Position numbers and translations under genes: made by a program. DNA of 64,000 nt from Agapanthus africanus. Its lineage: Eukaryota; Streptophyta; Magnoliopsida; Asparagales; Amaryllidaceae. The notes beneath the pieces were generated by a model, which did not search any database, had not been told where the DNA came from, and saw nothing but the letters and a program-made list of their open reading frames with translations. Position 1 is the first letter of the stretch. Each line of letters opens with the position of its first letter. The stretch covers positions 335,182,583 through 335,246,582 of the forward strand of contig CM057337.1 of the NCBI GenBank assembly GCA_030015575.1, in the 5' to 3' direction. Below are positions 48,200-58,508 of this stretch, one piece after another.

Positions 48200-50418
48200 C
48201 TGCCAAAGAGAGAGAGAAAAGAAACACTCAGCGTGCACTCTAACCTAGATCAGAATGGTTATCACTTTATCTAATCAGGAAACCTCCCACTGTATCGTCA
48301 AATTCTCCTCCAAACCTGAAAAAAGAATTAGTCGGGATCACCCGAGGAGTAAACCAACTCATCAGTGGGAATCGGGATCCAACTATCATTGCATGATAAC
48401 GTGACGGAATCCACTCACGTTATCACACTCCAGAAGGTATGCGCATGTCTGGCAAGTTTCAGTTTCTTTAGAAACTCCCGATGTGATTTTTACCCCAAGC
48501 GGTTTATGACCTTGACTAGGTCAACAAACTATAAACCGCTAGTCAAGTTCAACCCGTCATTCTTCTGGATTGCATTAAACCCACCCGTACGTGCCCTTGA
48601 CTAGGTCAACAAGGCCGCACGACTGTCCTAACCAATCCCACTTATGCAACAAATAAGTACCACTTAGCTACCGAACACTACATCTTGACTAGGTCAACAA
48701 ACGCAGCACGAATACTAAATAATACCTGTAGGAAATGACGGAGGGCTACGGCTGGTTTTTGGCGAAAAACCTTTAACGTAATGAACTTGATATCGTTGAA
48801 GGAACTGCATAGTTTTTTATAAAAATATAGTGGCGAAAACCCTTTGCTAAAGAGGTCACTCCCGGTGAAGGGATCTCGGCTCGTTCCCCGTAGAATAAGG
48901 TGCAGTATATTCCAACTGAATACCATGATGCAAAGCAAAAGTAATCGACTATAGTGAAGTTATTGCCCTGACGCAAACTTATGTCCAAGGGGTCACTCCC
49001 GGTGAAGGGATCTCGGCCCTTGCCTCGTCGACTGAGGTGCTGGATATTCATAACCGAATACCACTGTGCAAAACAAAAGAGAACGTCCTTTGCAATAACA
49101 GCTTTTTGAAAAATGTTCCAACAACATCAGAATATGTTTGTTTAGCTTGCATTGATCCGAATCAACGCAGTCCCATCAATTGATCACACCACAAAAGAAC
49201 GAAAATAATGATGTACGTATATGCCATCCACATTCGCCACTTAGTCCCGTCATCACCCGTTAGGTTACTTAACTAACGACAGAGCGGGGACTGGACAAGC
49301 GCGGATGCAAAACATATACAACATCTACTAGTATATATATCAATATATAATATCGCTCAAGGCGTGATAAAATGCAACATCACAGAAATGTACAGCATCA
49401 CAGAACAATACAGATATCTGGGATCCCCGGGTTTCACAGAGCCGCTGCTGAAACCCGACGTTCCCCTGGTCGTGTGGATAGCCTGTGCAATGAAATCCTA
49501 GACCCCTATGGGCGCAGCAAGTTACCCACCAAAACCTGAAGCGAGGCAGCCCCTTTCTGCAACGTGAATGGACCACCCAACACTTCACGGAATCCGGTAA
49601 CTTGGGCACCCCTCCTGGGTCAACCTATACCCCCTACGAGTGCGGCGAATAGCCCGCCAATTCTAGAGTAAAGCCCCCTCCATCTCAAAGCCATGAGATG
49701 CGGGCTCGTTGCCCTCTAGAACCTGGCTACCCGTGCACCCCTCCGCGGGGTGATCCTAGTACAGAAAGTAAAATATATAAACAGGCAGTGACGGCAGTCC
49801 ACATGTCGGACGCTCGTCCCGCAATATCAAATGTACATATAAAACGAAACTGTACTAACATTGCATCCAGGCTATCCCCCACGACCAATCCGCAACATCA
49901 CAGCACAACACAGAACATCAATGTGAATGTCACGTTCGCAAATCCGTCTAAAAGGGCTATAGCTGTTAGACAGGATTTACCGATCAAATGACATTCACGG
50001 TCGCAGATATAATGTAAATACTGTGAACTAGCATGTTTAAAATATCCGATCGAACAAATTTACCGAAGTGGGTATAGCACTCACAGAAAATTTGGGCCCA
50101 AACAGAACATTCCAAAACCCCTATTTTCATCCCAGAAGACCACTGGAAAAATTTAATGCAGCGTTGACCTTTTTCAACCGTGGAACCGTGGCCAAACGAG
50201 GGGTTTGGCCGCGTTTCCGCGGTCATACCAAAGCATCACATGACGAAATTTTTCCAGAGTTCTTATAATTCCCTGCACATGTTTCTGCAATGTAATGAAA
50301 AAAATTTCGAACAAAAAAAATTCGACAGAAACTGATGCACTGAAAATATGGTATTTTGGGATTTTTGTTCGATCGAGTTCTAAACATACTAGAGCAAGCT
50401 AGACTAGGTTAATGGCGT
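48200..50418 (-). other. Copia2-E leader
   Basis: About 2.2 kb from primer site to acceptor-like AG (48200-48201, read on minus as TTTGGCAG). It holds the stem-loop 50182-50218, the two-copy CCCAGG/GGGTAC-type module (about 49560-49760), the CCGTTAG-type inverted repeat (about 49255-49285), two copies of the GCCGAGATCCCTTCACCGG module (about 48850-48900 and 48985-49035) and TTGACTAGGTCAA repeats (48510-48700). The last take the place of the TTGACCTCCGTCAA motifs of Copia1. The Gypsy-gag-like segment of Copia1 is absent. No gag is recognised. Confidence 0.72.
50182..50218 (-). promoter_or_regulatory. Leader stem-loop of Copia2-E
   Basis: Arms 50182-50197 and 50203-50218 pair at 15 of 16 positions, one of them G-T, around a 5-nt loop. 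It lies about 200 nt from the primer site, as in Copia1. Confidence 0.68.
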
Positions 50419-50431
50419 GGCTCTGATACCA
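50419..50431 (-). other. Primer binding site, tRNA-iMet type (E)
   Basis: TGGTATCAGAGCC on the minus strand, directly next to the LTR end at 50432. Confidence 0.95.
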
Positions 50432-52318
50432 TGTTCGGCTTCGGTAGCGCCCCGGCCGTCTATCCGAGACCAAAATGCGGAAACGAAAATTTTTCTCAAA
50501 CTAGAAACCGGCACTACCGCATCCTAAAACCCTGGATCGTAACCATTAACCTAATGCTAGCAAACAAGAGATGGGTAGAGGGCTATATCAAGCGATCCGT
50601 ATCCTTCGGTCTTCGCCTCCACTCCGATCTCCTCGCGGAATCTCCGGTCGTCGCCTCCACGTTGAAACGGGCACCACATCGCCGGGTTCTTTTACGGGCT
50701 CCCACCTCTGGACCGAGGCAACTCGAGCACGAAGTTGGCGAGCCGATGTGCCCAAGGAATGCTGTAGGCAATTGTAGAATCGTATGTCTCTTGCTGGTAG
50801 TGAAGTTGCCTTTGATGATGGAGAAGAGAGAAAAAATATTGGAGGAAAAATGGTGCTCTCATTTTTAGCAAGGAATAAAAAATGAGATAATGAATTTTTT
50901 CCTCACCCCTCATCAACAAAATGGTGGAAGGAAAAAATCAAAACCAAGAAGGGAGGTGAGTATAGGAAAAACAAAGGGGTGACCACATCCAAAAGTGATG
51001 ATAACAAGGTCATATCAATTTCTAATCCTTTCTAATCTCATTTAATGCAAATCAAGTGATGGAAAAAGAATCTCATGATGCTTGGAACCATCATGAAGCC
51101 ACAAATGCAAATAACACCTCCACAAAGGTAATTTGCACAACTGCAAATAACCCCCTCCATCGGAAAAGTCCGGCCGGGAAGGAACAAAGGAAAACTGGCC
51201 GGATCGGAATGCAAACTGGAAACTTCATAAAACTGATCCCGTAATAAATTACAGGAAAACCCCGCGACTGTATATACATACCCGCATTTGCATTCCCATT
51301 GAATACAAATGCAAAGAGACAAAATCTACACAGGTATTAGCCAATACGTAACGGGCTACCAGGTACTGACCAAAAGGGACGCCGATGAGCGAACTCATCC
51401 TGACACCCTACTGAGCCTGTCAGTGACAATATCCGTACAGTCCGGTCCGTTCGTCTATGAGCACCGCATGGCGGGCCTAGGGGGTTGGTAAAAGTCAGAC
51501 GCCTAAAAGCGGTACAAGTCGTGTCGGAGTGTAGCCCAGAACACCCAGAGATACTACTGGAATACCTACCAGTAAATCTCCTGCCTCGGCCGAGGTCTTT
51601 GTGTAATGGCTCTCCTAGACACAGCGCGACCTCACCCCCAATACCGGGAGAGACGAACCCCTGCAGATCCGCTCGCTGCCTCCATGTGGCTCGGGACTGT
51701 ACCCAACTAAAACCTGTTTGCACGACTCCTTTGAGCCGTGGTCGGGTAGTAATCAAAGTACATTGGGAAATCACACGAGACAAATGACGATCTCATGTCG
51801 ATGAACTAACCTGTACACATGTCACCAGGGAACTGCTATCTGACGTCAGGTATAATACCAACTAGCATGTTCCCGGCGAGTCCTGTCCGGTGTACTCATA
51901 ACCCAATGGGCACCTGTATACATCTTAGATGAACCAACTGACACCAATGGCTTGTGAGACCAGCCACCGCCCCTCTTCGGGGTCTCGACTGTATACACTA
52001 GTCTACTAATGGAGTATCGATGCCCAGTCTCGAAACTCCCACGACTAGGGACCATTTAAGGATGTGCTTATAGACTACCAGCTCCAATATATATGATCGC
52101 CCTCATACTGCTGGCAGTCAAGCAAGAATCCTAGGGGCTCTATCAACGTGTATTAGCGACCTGTCAGGTCACCTAAAGCTGTACACGATGATAGAGATAA
52201 ACCAGATAGCATACTATCATCTTGAGTAAGACTGTCCTATTTGGATAGGTCCTCCCTCAATCATTGCAATCACGTGCCTGTGATCCAATAATTGACTCTG
52301 AGGGCACTACCTCCAACA
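50432..52318 (-). repeat. Copia2-E 5' LTR (1887 bp)
   Basis: Element-sense start TGTTGGAGGTAGTGCCC at 52318 and end ..GAAGCCGAACA at 50432. Collinear with the 3' LTR, though about 210 bp shorter. Confidence 0.92.
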
Positions 52319-52444
52319 AAATACAAACCAGATAGCATACTATTATCTCGAGTTAGACTGTTCTACCGGTATAGGTCCTCCCTCAATCATGATAATCACC
52401 TGCCTGCGACTATGATAATTGCCTTAAGGGCATTATAGCCAACA
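52319..52444 (-). repeat. Copia2-H 3' LTR, outer part
   Basis: The first 126 bp of the H LTR in element sense, starting TGTTGGCTATAATGCCC at 52444. It is separated from the rest (41049-42964) by E. Confidence 0.85.
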
Positions 52445-52807
52445 ATCTCCCACTTGCACTTAAGGCTAATTATTGCGGTGTCGCATACTCACAGCCCGTG
52501 TGATACTGAACACCCAACTTCTCTACTAATCAGTTTCGCAAAGCTCGTTTGTGAAACTATTGCCTTCGAGAAATAGCCTCAGTGAATGGATCCGCTCCAA
52601 TGTTTCTTTCTGTATCTCTCTATATCTCAACTTCGAGGAGAAAACTATCTCCCAAAATGAGCAATACCTATTTTAGAATATTTCTGGATATCTGATGGGA
52701 CCCAGTTCACAAATGAACTTCATATCCAGCAAACTTCTTAGACTGTATCATCAACTGAATTTAATCAGTATCCTCCGCCTGGCCTTCTTCAGTATCCACC
52801 TTGATAA
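52445..52807 (-). pseudogene. Copia2-H PPT and end of pol (RNase H side)
   Basis: The PPT (AGTGCAAGTGGGAGAT on minus, 52445-52460) is followed by sequence aligning with E at 45080-45430, the 3' end of Copia pol. It is broken, and the Gypsy2-II LTR cuts it at 52808. Confidence 0.75.
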
Positions 52808-53095
52808 TGTAACACCTTAGAATGTGATTAGGGGTTATTATGCTTTAATGTGGGGTTTGTAGTAAAAAGTTTACCAAAACGGTTTTCAAATATTTTATCA
52901 GGATTTATAAATATTTTATTAGAATTTATTTTGGACCGCACACACATGTGCATGTTAACTAGGGCTAAATTTGGGGTTAAACCATGTTTATATAACCATG
53001 GTGGACTAACCCATTTAATTAGGTTAATATGAATTAATTAAGTGTATTATTTTTTTTTAATATAATTTGTTTTAGGGGTTGACTTGTGAATGGGG

Positions 53096-53114
53096 GAGAG
53101 AGAGAGAGAGGGAA
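53096..53114 (+). repeat. GA simple repeat in Gypsy2-II LTR
   Basis: A short GA run within the LTR. Confidence 0.8.
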
Positions 53115-53254
53115 TGATGGCTTGAGCCATGCTAGGTTATGATGAGAGAGGGGGGGGTTGACTCTCATCTCTCTTTTATTTTTTGTCAAACACTCATTCT
53201 CACTCTTTCTCACATCTCTCTCCCTCTCACTTTCACACACACACACATACAACT

Positions 53255-53397
53255 ATAGCAGCAGCAACAGAAGCAACAGCAGCGGCAGCAGCATCAGAAG
53301 CACAGCAGCGGCATCAGCTTCAGCAGCAGCAGCAGCAACAGCATTAGCAACAGCTACAAGAGCAACACAACAACAGCAACAGTAGCAGCAGCAGCAG
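53255..53397 (+). repeat. AGC/CAG-type trinucleotide repeat in Gypsy2-II LTR
   Basis: A long imperfect AGC/AAC-rich trinucleotide tract, followed by a CTT/CTC patch to about 53435. The Ala/Ser-rich and Cys-rich frames over it are by-products. Confidence 0.85.
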
Positions 53398-53817
53398 AAT
53401 TCCCTCCTCCTCCTCTTCTTCTTCTCCTTCTTCTTGCACCCTAGGATCAAGTGAGGTATAATTTTTAAGCTTAACTTCTTTGTTTGACTAAGGATGTGAT
53501 TATTATGCTAATTTAGTGATTAACGTGATTTTAGTGCTAGTTTTGGTGATTTGAGTGGAGATTTGGCCAAGTGAGATTTTTATGGCTAATGTAGCTTGAC
53601 TAAAGTGTTTTTAAGGCCATCTAAACCAAGTTTTGCACCATATTTCACAAAAATACCATATTGTTTCATTTTAGTGTTATATAGCATTTTAATGTAAATT
53701 GTTAGCCATTTTGAGATCTGCTGTTGACCCGAGTGCTTCAGGAAAAAATTGAGTTTACTGGAGCATGCTCACTAGACCTAGATCACACACACAGAGCACG
53801 AGACCCACAGCCCACTT

Positions 53818-53858
53818 TTTGGCCGCAAATTTATTCATTCTGGCCGCAATTTGCGGCC
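53818..53858 (+). repeat. Inverted and direct repeat of TGGCCGCAA
   Basis: TGGCCGCAA occurs twice in direct order, followed by TTGCGGCCA, so either copy can pair with the last. It lies inside the Gypsy2-II LTR. Confidence 0.6.
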
Positions 53859-54270
53859 AGATGGTGGTGTCTGGTGTTGGGGTTTGGGCTGTGGGAGTCT
53901 GCTGTATATTTAAGGGTTTGGGTATATGCAACTTTTTTATATTTCCACTCGAGTCAAAATCTGGAACCTAAAACCTTTTTTCGATACTTTTTAACTTGTG
54001 CGACACGTGCATTTTATGTGTTGGTTTTGTTGTTCACTGCGCGACACAACGAGTCGGGGTGGTTTCTGGCGAAGTTACACACATTTTGACATATCGAGTA
54101 CACACGCGTTTAACTTCTAACGCGAGATTTTCCTTTGATCGTGATATCGCGATTTTGGCAGGATTTAGCCTTATATGTATTGCCTGTGTATTTCTAGGGT
54201 CGATCGCGGAGACATCGGACACGACGCGGAAGGGAAAAGCGGTGGTTGGACCCGGCTAGCACGAGATCAC

Positions 54271-54293
54271 GGGTGAGTAGATGTAACATCTAC
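54271..54293 (+). promoter_or_regulatory. Donor-like GTGAGT overlapping a stem-loop (Gypsy2-II LTR)
   Basis: GGGTGAGT overlaps GTAGATG/CATCTAC (54277-54293), a 7-bp stem with a 3-nt loop. It is the counterpart of 18961-18982 in Gypsy1, where the stem is 6 bp with a 4-nt loop. Confidence 0.5.
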
Positions 54294-54804
54294 GGGGGAA
54301 AATCGTTTGGATGGCGTAAGGCGTCCGATAGTTCGGATAATTTAAAAGATTTCTAGTGTACCTCGCATTTATGAGTATAGTGCCTAGTTAAACATCTTGC
54401 TGCACTCATGATCCTATATATTTACATACATGTGCGAACTCATTTCATAGGACACTTGCACCATTACCAGGATTTTATGCAGCACGAGCACTATTCATGC
54501 GGACACACACACCTTGGTAATTGCTATGCCACAACACTAAATAACTTTTATAACTTGAAATATAGAACAATTTCACCATATATGATGCTTAAACCTGTGC
54601 TAATGCATTTAAATTCCTCAGGATGAACATGTAGGATTGCTAGTCATATGCATGTACCTCATTACATCATTCATTCATGCCTAGCCTATTAGTCATACAT
54701 TGCAGTTCGACTTGTTGATACTATAGGCATTCATTATCATTGACATATGCACTTATGATGATTTTCTTGAGGATTTCAGCACTTGAGATTTATGAGATTT
54801 TGGG

Positions 54805-54866
54805 GAAAAACCGCAAGGATTTAATAAACCTGATATTATTTTAAACATTGAAAGTTGCGGTTTTTC
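54805..54866 (+). promoter_or_regulatory. LTR stem-loop with AATAAA in the loop (Gypsy2-II)
   Basis: GAAAAACCGCAA (54805-54816) and TTGCGGTTTTTC (54855-54866) pair perfectly over 12 bp. The loop holds TTAATAAACC. The Gypsy1 counterpart has 11-bp arms with a slightly different but still paired sequence. Confidence 0.6.
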
Positions 54867-55310
54867 TCGTGATATGATACATGTGTCGTCCACCATGGGT
54901 TTTCTGTTGGTTTTCGAGACCCGTTTCGAGGAGTTGGATGAACCGTCTCGGGTACATGGTGGGCCTGGTAAGGTACCCCAAGGCAAGAAGATCGAGGTGT
55001 AGACGATGAGCCTGGCAGAGGCAGACTACCTACCGGTGATTGTTGGCGTGGCGGATATCCAGAGGATACCGACCGTGGTCGTGAGATATTGAGATATTGA
55101 TACTTTGAGATGGGTCAGCCGGACGGCCGGGGCCTGAGATACTTGTGATATGGATACATGAGTTTTGAGATAGTCGATTGAGGTGTCGATGCTGGACACG
55201 GATTTCTGTTGATTCTATTGATATTACGCTGTTATTTTAAAAGAGTTTTCGAAGATGAAAATAATTATTTTCTTATATCAACATATTCAGATCACGGGTT
55301 GAATTTGACG

Positions 55311-55480
55311 CATGTTGTATACATACCTGCTAGTACATCATGCCAGATTAGTATTGTACAATTGATTCATGTTGCATACATACCTGCTAGTACAGCATGC
55401 CAGATTAGTATTGTAAATTGATTCATGCTGCATACATATCTGCTAGTATATCATGACATATCAGTATTGTTGATGTTATG
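55311..55480 (+). repeat. Three tandem copies of a 56-57 bp unit
   Basis: Units begin at 55311, 55368 and 55424. Each contains CATACATA(C/T)CTGCTAGTA and CAG(A/T)-type segments. They lie within the Gypsy2-II LTR. Small open frames across them come from the repeat. Confidence 0.85.
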
Positions 55481-55940
55481 ACACTTTGCGTGCATGCTTA
55501 CGATAGCCTCTATAGATGTTATTTATTACTCACGAGTTGGCAACTCACCCCCGTTGTGCCACAGCCTTTTTGCAGGTCCGCTCCGTCAGCACTTTAGCGG
55601 CGGACGCACTTGCTCCTTTTGCTCTTTTTGCTCCTTTTGCCTGGACTTGAGACTTTTGCTTGTTGGTGGGTTGTGATATTATTTTGTTTCCACCTTGTAT
55701 GTTCATTGTATCTAGAGTACTCCATCTACTGTACCTGCTACTTGTATTGATTTATATTGACCTAGAGACGAGACAGTGAGATTTGTGGACTTTTATGTTA
55801 TTTCTCTGGGTCGAGCTCACTTGAGCCAACATGATGCTTATTACTTGTGCCTTTTATGCTTATTTCGCACATTGATGATTTACATTGCCTGGGATTTGAG
55901 TCCGCTTCGGCGAAGAGCTAGCTCCCGCTTGGGGATGCTT

Positions 55941-56289
55941 TATGATTGATCTAGATTTATGTGTAGTAGTTAACTGCAATCAATAACGGTGTCACATGTA
56001 GCTAGATCGAGATGAGTACGGGTCATCCTCTGGGAAAAGTTGAATCTTTTAATCTTACTTTAGGTGTATTGAAAAAGAGAGGAAGAATAAAGATAGTAGT
56101 GAAGAATAATTGTAGGTTCTAGATCTAAGTTAAACACGGATGCAAAATATTGATCTAGATTACTTACGGATGTAGGTTTATATAAAAAGGGGCTTGTAGG
56201 GTTTATTGGGATTTAGTTGTTATGGATGGTTAATTAAAGATTACTCATTTTATCCTTTAATAGATTTAAAACTAGAATGACAGTGATGC
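55941..56289. other. Unassigned AT-rich stretch between Gypsy2-II and Copia1-C
   Basis: This 349-bp stretch matches neither the continuing Gypsy2 LTR (10101 on) nor any Copia family here. GATGC lies on its left (55936-55940) and at its right end (56285-56289). It repeats GATCTAGATT-like words and, on the minus strand, has a TATATAAACC word. It could be a small insertion with a GATGC duplication, or part of another LTR. I see no open frame or terminal inverted repeat. Confidence 0.45.
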
Positions 56290-58492
56290 TGTAGGGTTCC
56301 TAGGCACCCTAATGAGGTCTCACAAGGCATCGAACATGCCATAATAAAAAATCTACGGGTGCCGAGAGACCCGAATACGGATCGTTTGCTAGATTTCTAG
56401 GCGAAAAAGCTAACTAGTTAACACTTAACTACAAGATACGGAAATACAACCTTTGTAGATCCGGTGCTCCACCTCCATAGCTCCGCAACGAGGTCCTCTC
56501 CGCTGTCCAAATCAAATCCGGGCTCAAGCGTCGGCTTCGTCGGAGAATGGGCAAGCTAGGTCGTCGATGTCCATGCCGAAGATGATCTACGTCGAGGCAT
56601 CGCTAAATCAAGCTCCGACTTCACCAAGTCCAAAAACTTGTGAAGAGAACACACTCTACTACTTGGCAAGAGGTAGAGGATGAAGAAATAGAAAGTGGGT
56701 AGACTTTAGATTTGGATTTCTCACTCTTTATCATCAATCACCATTGATGAAGAAAGCTTTTTCTTCCTTGCTCATGAAGAAGAAGAAGAAAGAAATATAT
56801 GATAAGTTAATTCAAAACAATAGAAAAATCAAAACTTATCATAATGTTAACTAGAGTCAAGTGTAGAGAATGAATCATGGTTAGGGTTAAGGATGAGATA
56901 AGAATGGTTGACTTGATCAAAGCTTCATGAAGCTTCAACTAAACTCCAAATTAAGCCACCATTCTTTTCTCCTCTTTTCCAAAATGAATAAACAAATAAA
57001 TAAATGAATAAATAAAGGAAATGAAACCCTAACCATTCTTTTAACCATGGTTTAATTCTTTGCACTTAACCAAGTAAACATGTATCATCAAACATGATAC
57101 AATCAAATGCACAAAATCATATCGCATATGTAATGCGCACACCCGAGTGAGAAAATGCATTTAAAGTGAACCGATACTAGTTAATGCAAAGTAATATATC
57201 AAATAAATAATTATGCATTAAATAATTAAATCAACACTTGATTCAATGACCCGGTCATGTCGCACACAACCGACTAGTATATAATGTATCGGCTTATCAA
57301 ATCAACCTTTGATTCGATAACTAGGGTATATCGCATATAACCTAATCGATACATTCATCGCGAGAATAGAATACGGTATCACATACACGCATTATTCTCG
57401 GTCCCGCACATATCTCATATGCGCTCCTATTTCGTTTCGCTTGAGCCAGGAAACCTCTGTGTAGGACTCTAAAGACTCGTCAATACGCCGGCAGCAGGTG
57501 ATGATCATATCAAACACCCACAAGCCACAAGCGGTCTGCTAAACGTAACGGCCACCCGGGTATTGAGCGATCTGAAGATCGACGAGCAAGCCCGCTCACA
57601 CTCCAGTGAATCTGACCAGTAACACTACCGTACAGTCCGGTCTGATCGTCTGATATGTCGCATATCTCGCCTAGGGGTGGTAAACGTCAGACCCTAATAG
57701 CTCGATAAGTCGTGTCGATATGAGGTCTATAACTGTTCGAGAAACTACTGGTAACACTTACCAGTAAATCTCAACAACCCTGGCCAGGGATTTCCTGTTA
57801 TAGCCAATCGAACACAGCGCAACATCAACCCCCTATACCGGGAGAGACGAATCCCCTCCTATCGCTCATTGCCTCCATGTGACTCGGGACTGTACCCAAA
57901 AACCACCGTTTTGCACGCCCTCTTGGACGTGGTAAGATGGAAATCAAAGCACAGTGGGAACCACACAAGACTCTATGACGATCTCGGGTCAACAGACTAC
58001 TCTGTACCAGTGTCACCAGAGAACTGCCATCTGACGTGAGGTATAATACCATCTGGGAGTTCTCGGCGAGTCCGTCCAGTGTACCCAGTCTCTACTGAGC
58101 ACCCGTATATCATCTCTGATGTCAAACACCAATGGATATGGGATCATCCATCGCCCATCTGTATGGGTCGAGAAGGTATACGCTAGTCTACTCTGGTATA
58201 TCGATGCCCCGTCTCGATACACCCTCGACTAGGGACTTTGAAGGATGTACTTATGGACTACCATGTCCCCACTAGTATGATCCGCATCATAGTCCAGGTA
58301 GTCAAGCACACATCCTAAGGGCTTTACCAACATGTAACAGAAAGACAAACAGTATACACGTTAAGGTAAAGATCAACCAGATAGCATACTATCATGTCGA
58401 GCAAGAAAGTCCTCCCTATATATGTCCCAGCATCCACTACAATATACATCCTATGTACAGTAATGGCCTCTAGGGCATACATATAACTAACA
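56290..58492 (-). repeat. Copia1-C 3' LTR (2203 bp)
   Basis: Ends as in the other Copia1 LTRs: element-sense start TGTTAGTTATATGTATGCCC at 58492, end GGAACCCTACA at 56290. The palindrome region lies at about 57230-57350. Confidence 0.95.
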
Positions 58493-58508
58493 ATCTCCCA
58501 CTTGCACT
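58493..58508 (-). other. Polypurine tract of Copia1-C
   Basis: In element sense GTGCAAGTGGGAGAT, directly before the 3' LTR. Confidence 0.9.

Larger units (their letters stand above)
42965..52318 (-). mobile_element. Copia2-E: full-length Copia element (9354 bp)
   Basis: A minus-strand element with both LTRs: 3' LTR 42965-45061 (2097 bp), interior 45062-50431, 5' LTR 50432-52318 (1887 bp). The flanks AAAGA (42960-42964) and AAATA (52319-52323) are a near-match target duplication, and rejoining them restores the LTR of H. In a 380-bp sample the LTRs differ at about 4%, so it is older than D, perhaps 1.5 million years. Pol is broken in many places. Confidence 0.9.
41049..52807 (-). mobile_element. 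Copia2-H: 3' LTR and pol end, host of E
   Basis: A minus-strand Copia2 element inserted into the pol of G. Its 3' LTR (41049-42964 and 52319-52444) is split by E. A PPT (52445-52460) and RNase H-side sequence (to 52807) follow on the right, where the Gypsy2-II LTR interrupts it. The remainder should lie beyond the window. The LTR is closest to that of G (both end ACCCAACA). Confidence 0.83.
52808..55940 (+). repeat. Gypsy2-II LTR, all but its 3' end
   Basis: It starts TGTAACACC, the usual Tekay/Del-type LTR start, and reads like the Gypsy1 LTR in its second half. Shared parts are the GTGAGTAGAT stem-loop, the AATAAA stem-loop, a GTCGTCCACCATG segment and a CGAAGAGCTAGCTCCCGC segment. It stops at GGGGATGC (55940), while Gypsy2-I continues 277 bp further to the LTR end, so a full LTR would be about 3.4 kb. 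The 121- and 87-codon frames near 53724-54259 have no recognised domain. The interior and second LTR are not in view. Confidence 0.85.

Noticed and set aside
53158-53450. Ala/Ser-rich and Cys-rich frames over the AGC tract
   Set aside because: These are direct translations of a trinucleotide repeat inside an LTR.
53996-54259. Possible host gene between elements
   Set aside because: All sequence around it belongs to the Gypsy2-II LTR. No intron-exon structure or known protein family is visible here or anywhere in the window.
9849-55940. The two Gypsy2 pieces as one element spanning the whole middle
   Set aside because: The left piece is an LTR 3' end and the right piece an LTR 5' part, both on the plus strand, so they face the wrong way to be the outer ends of one element.
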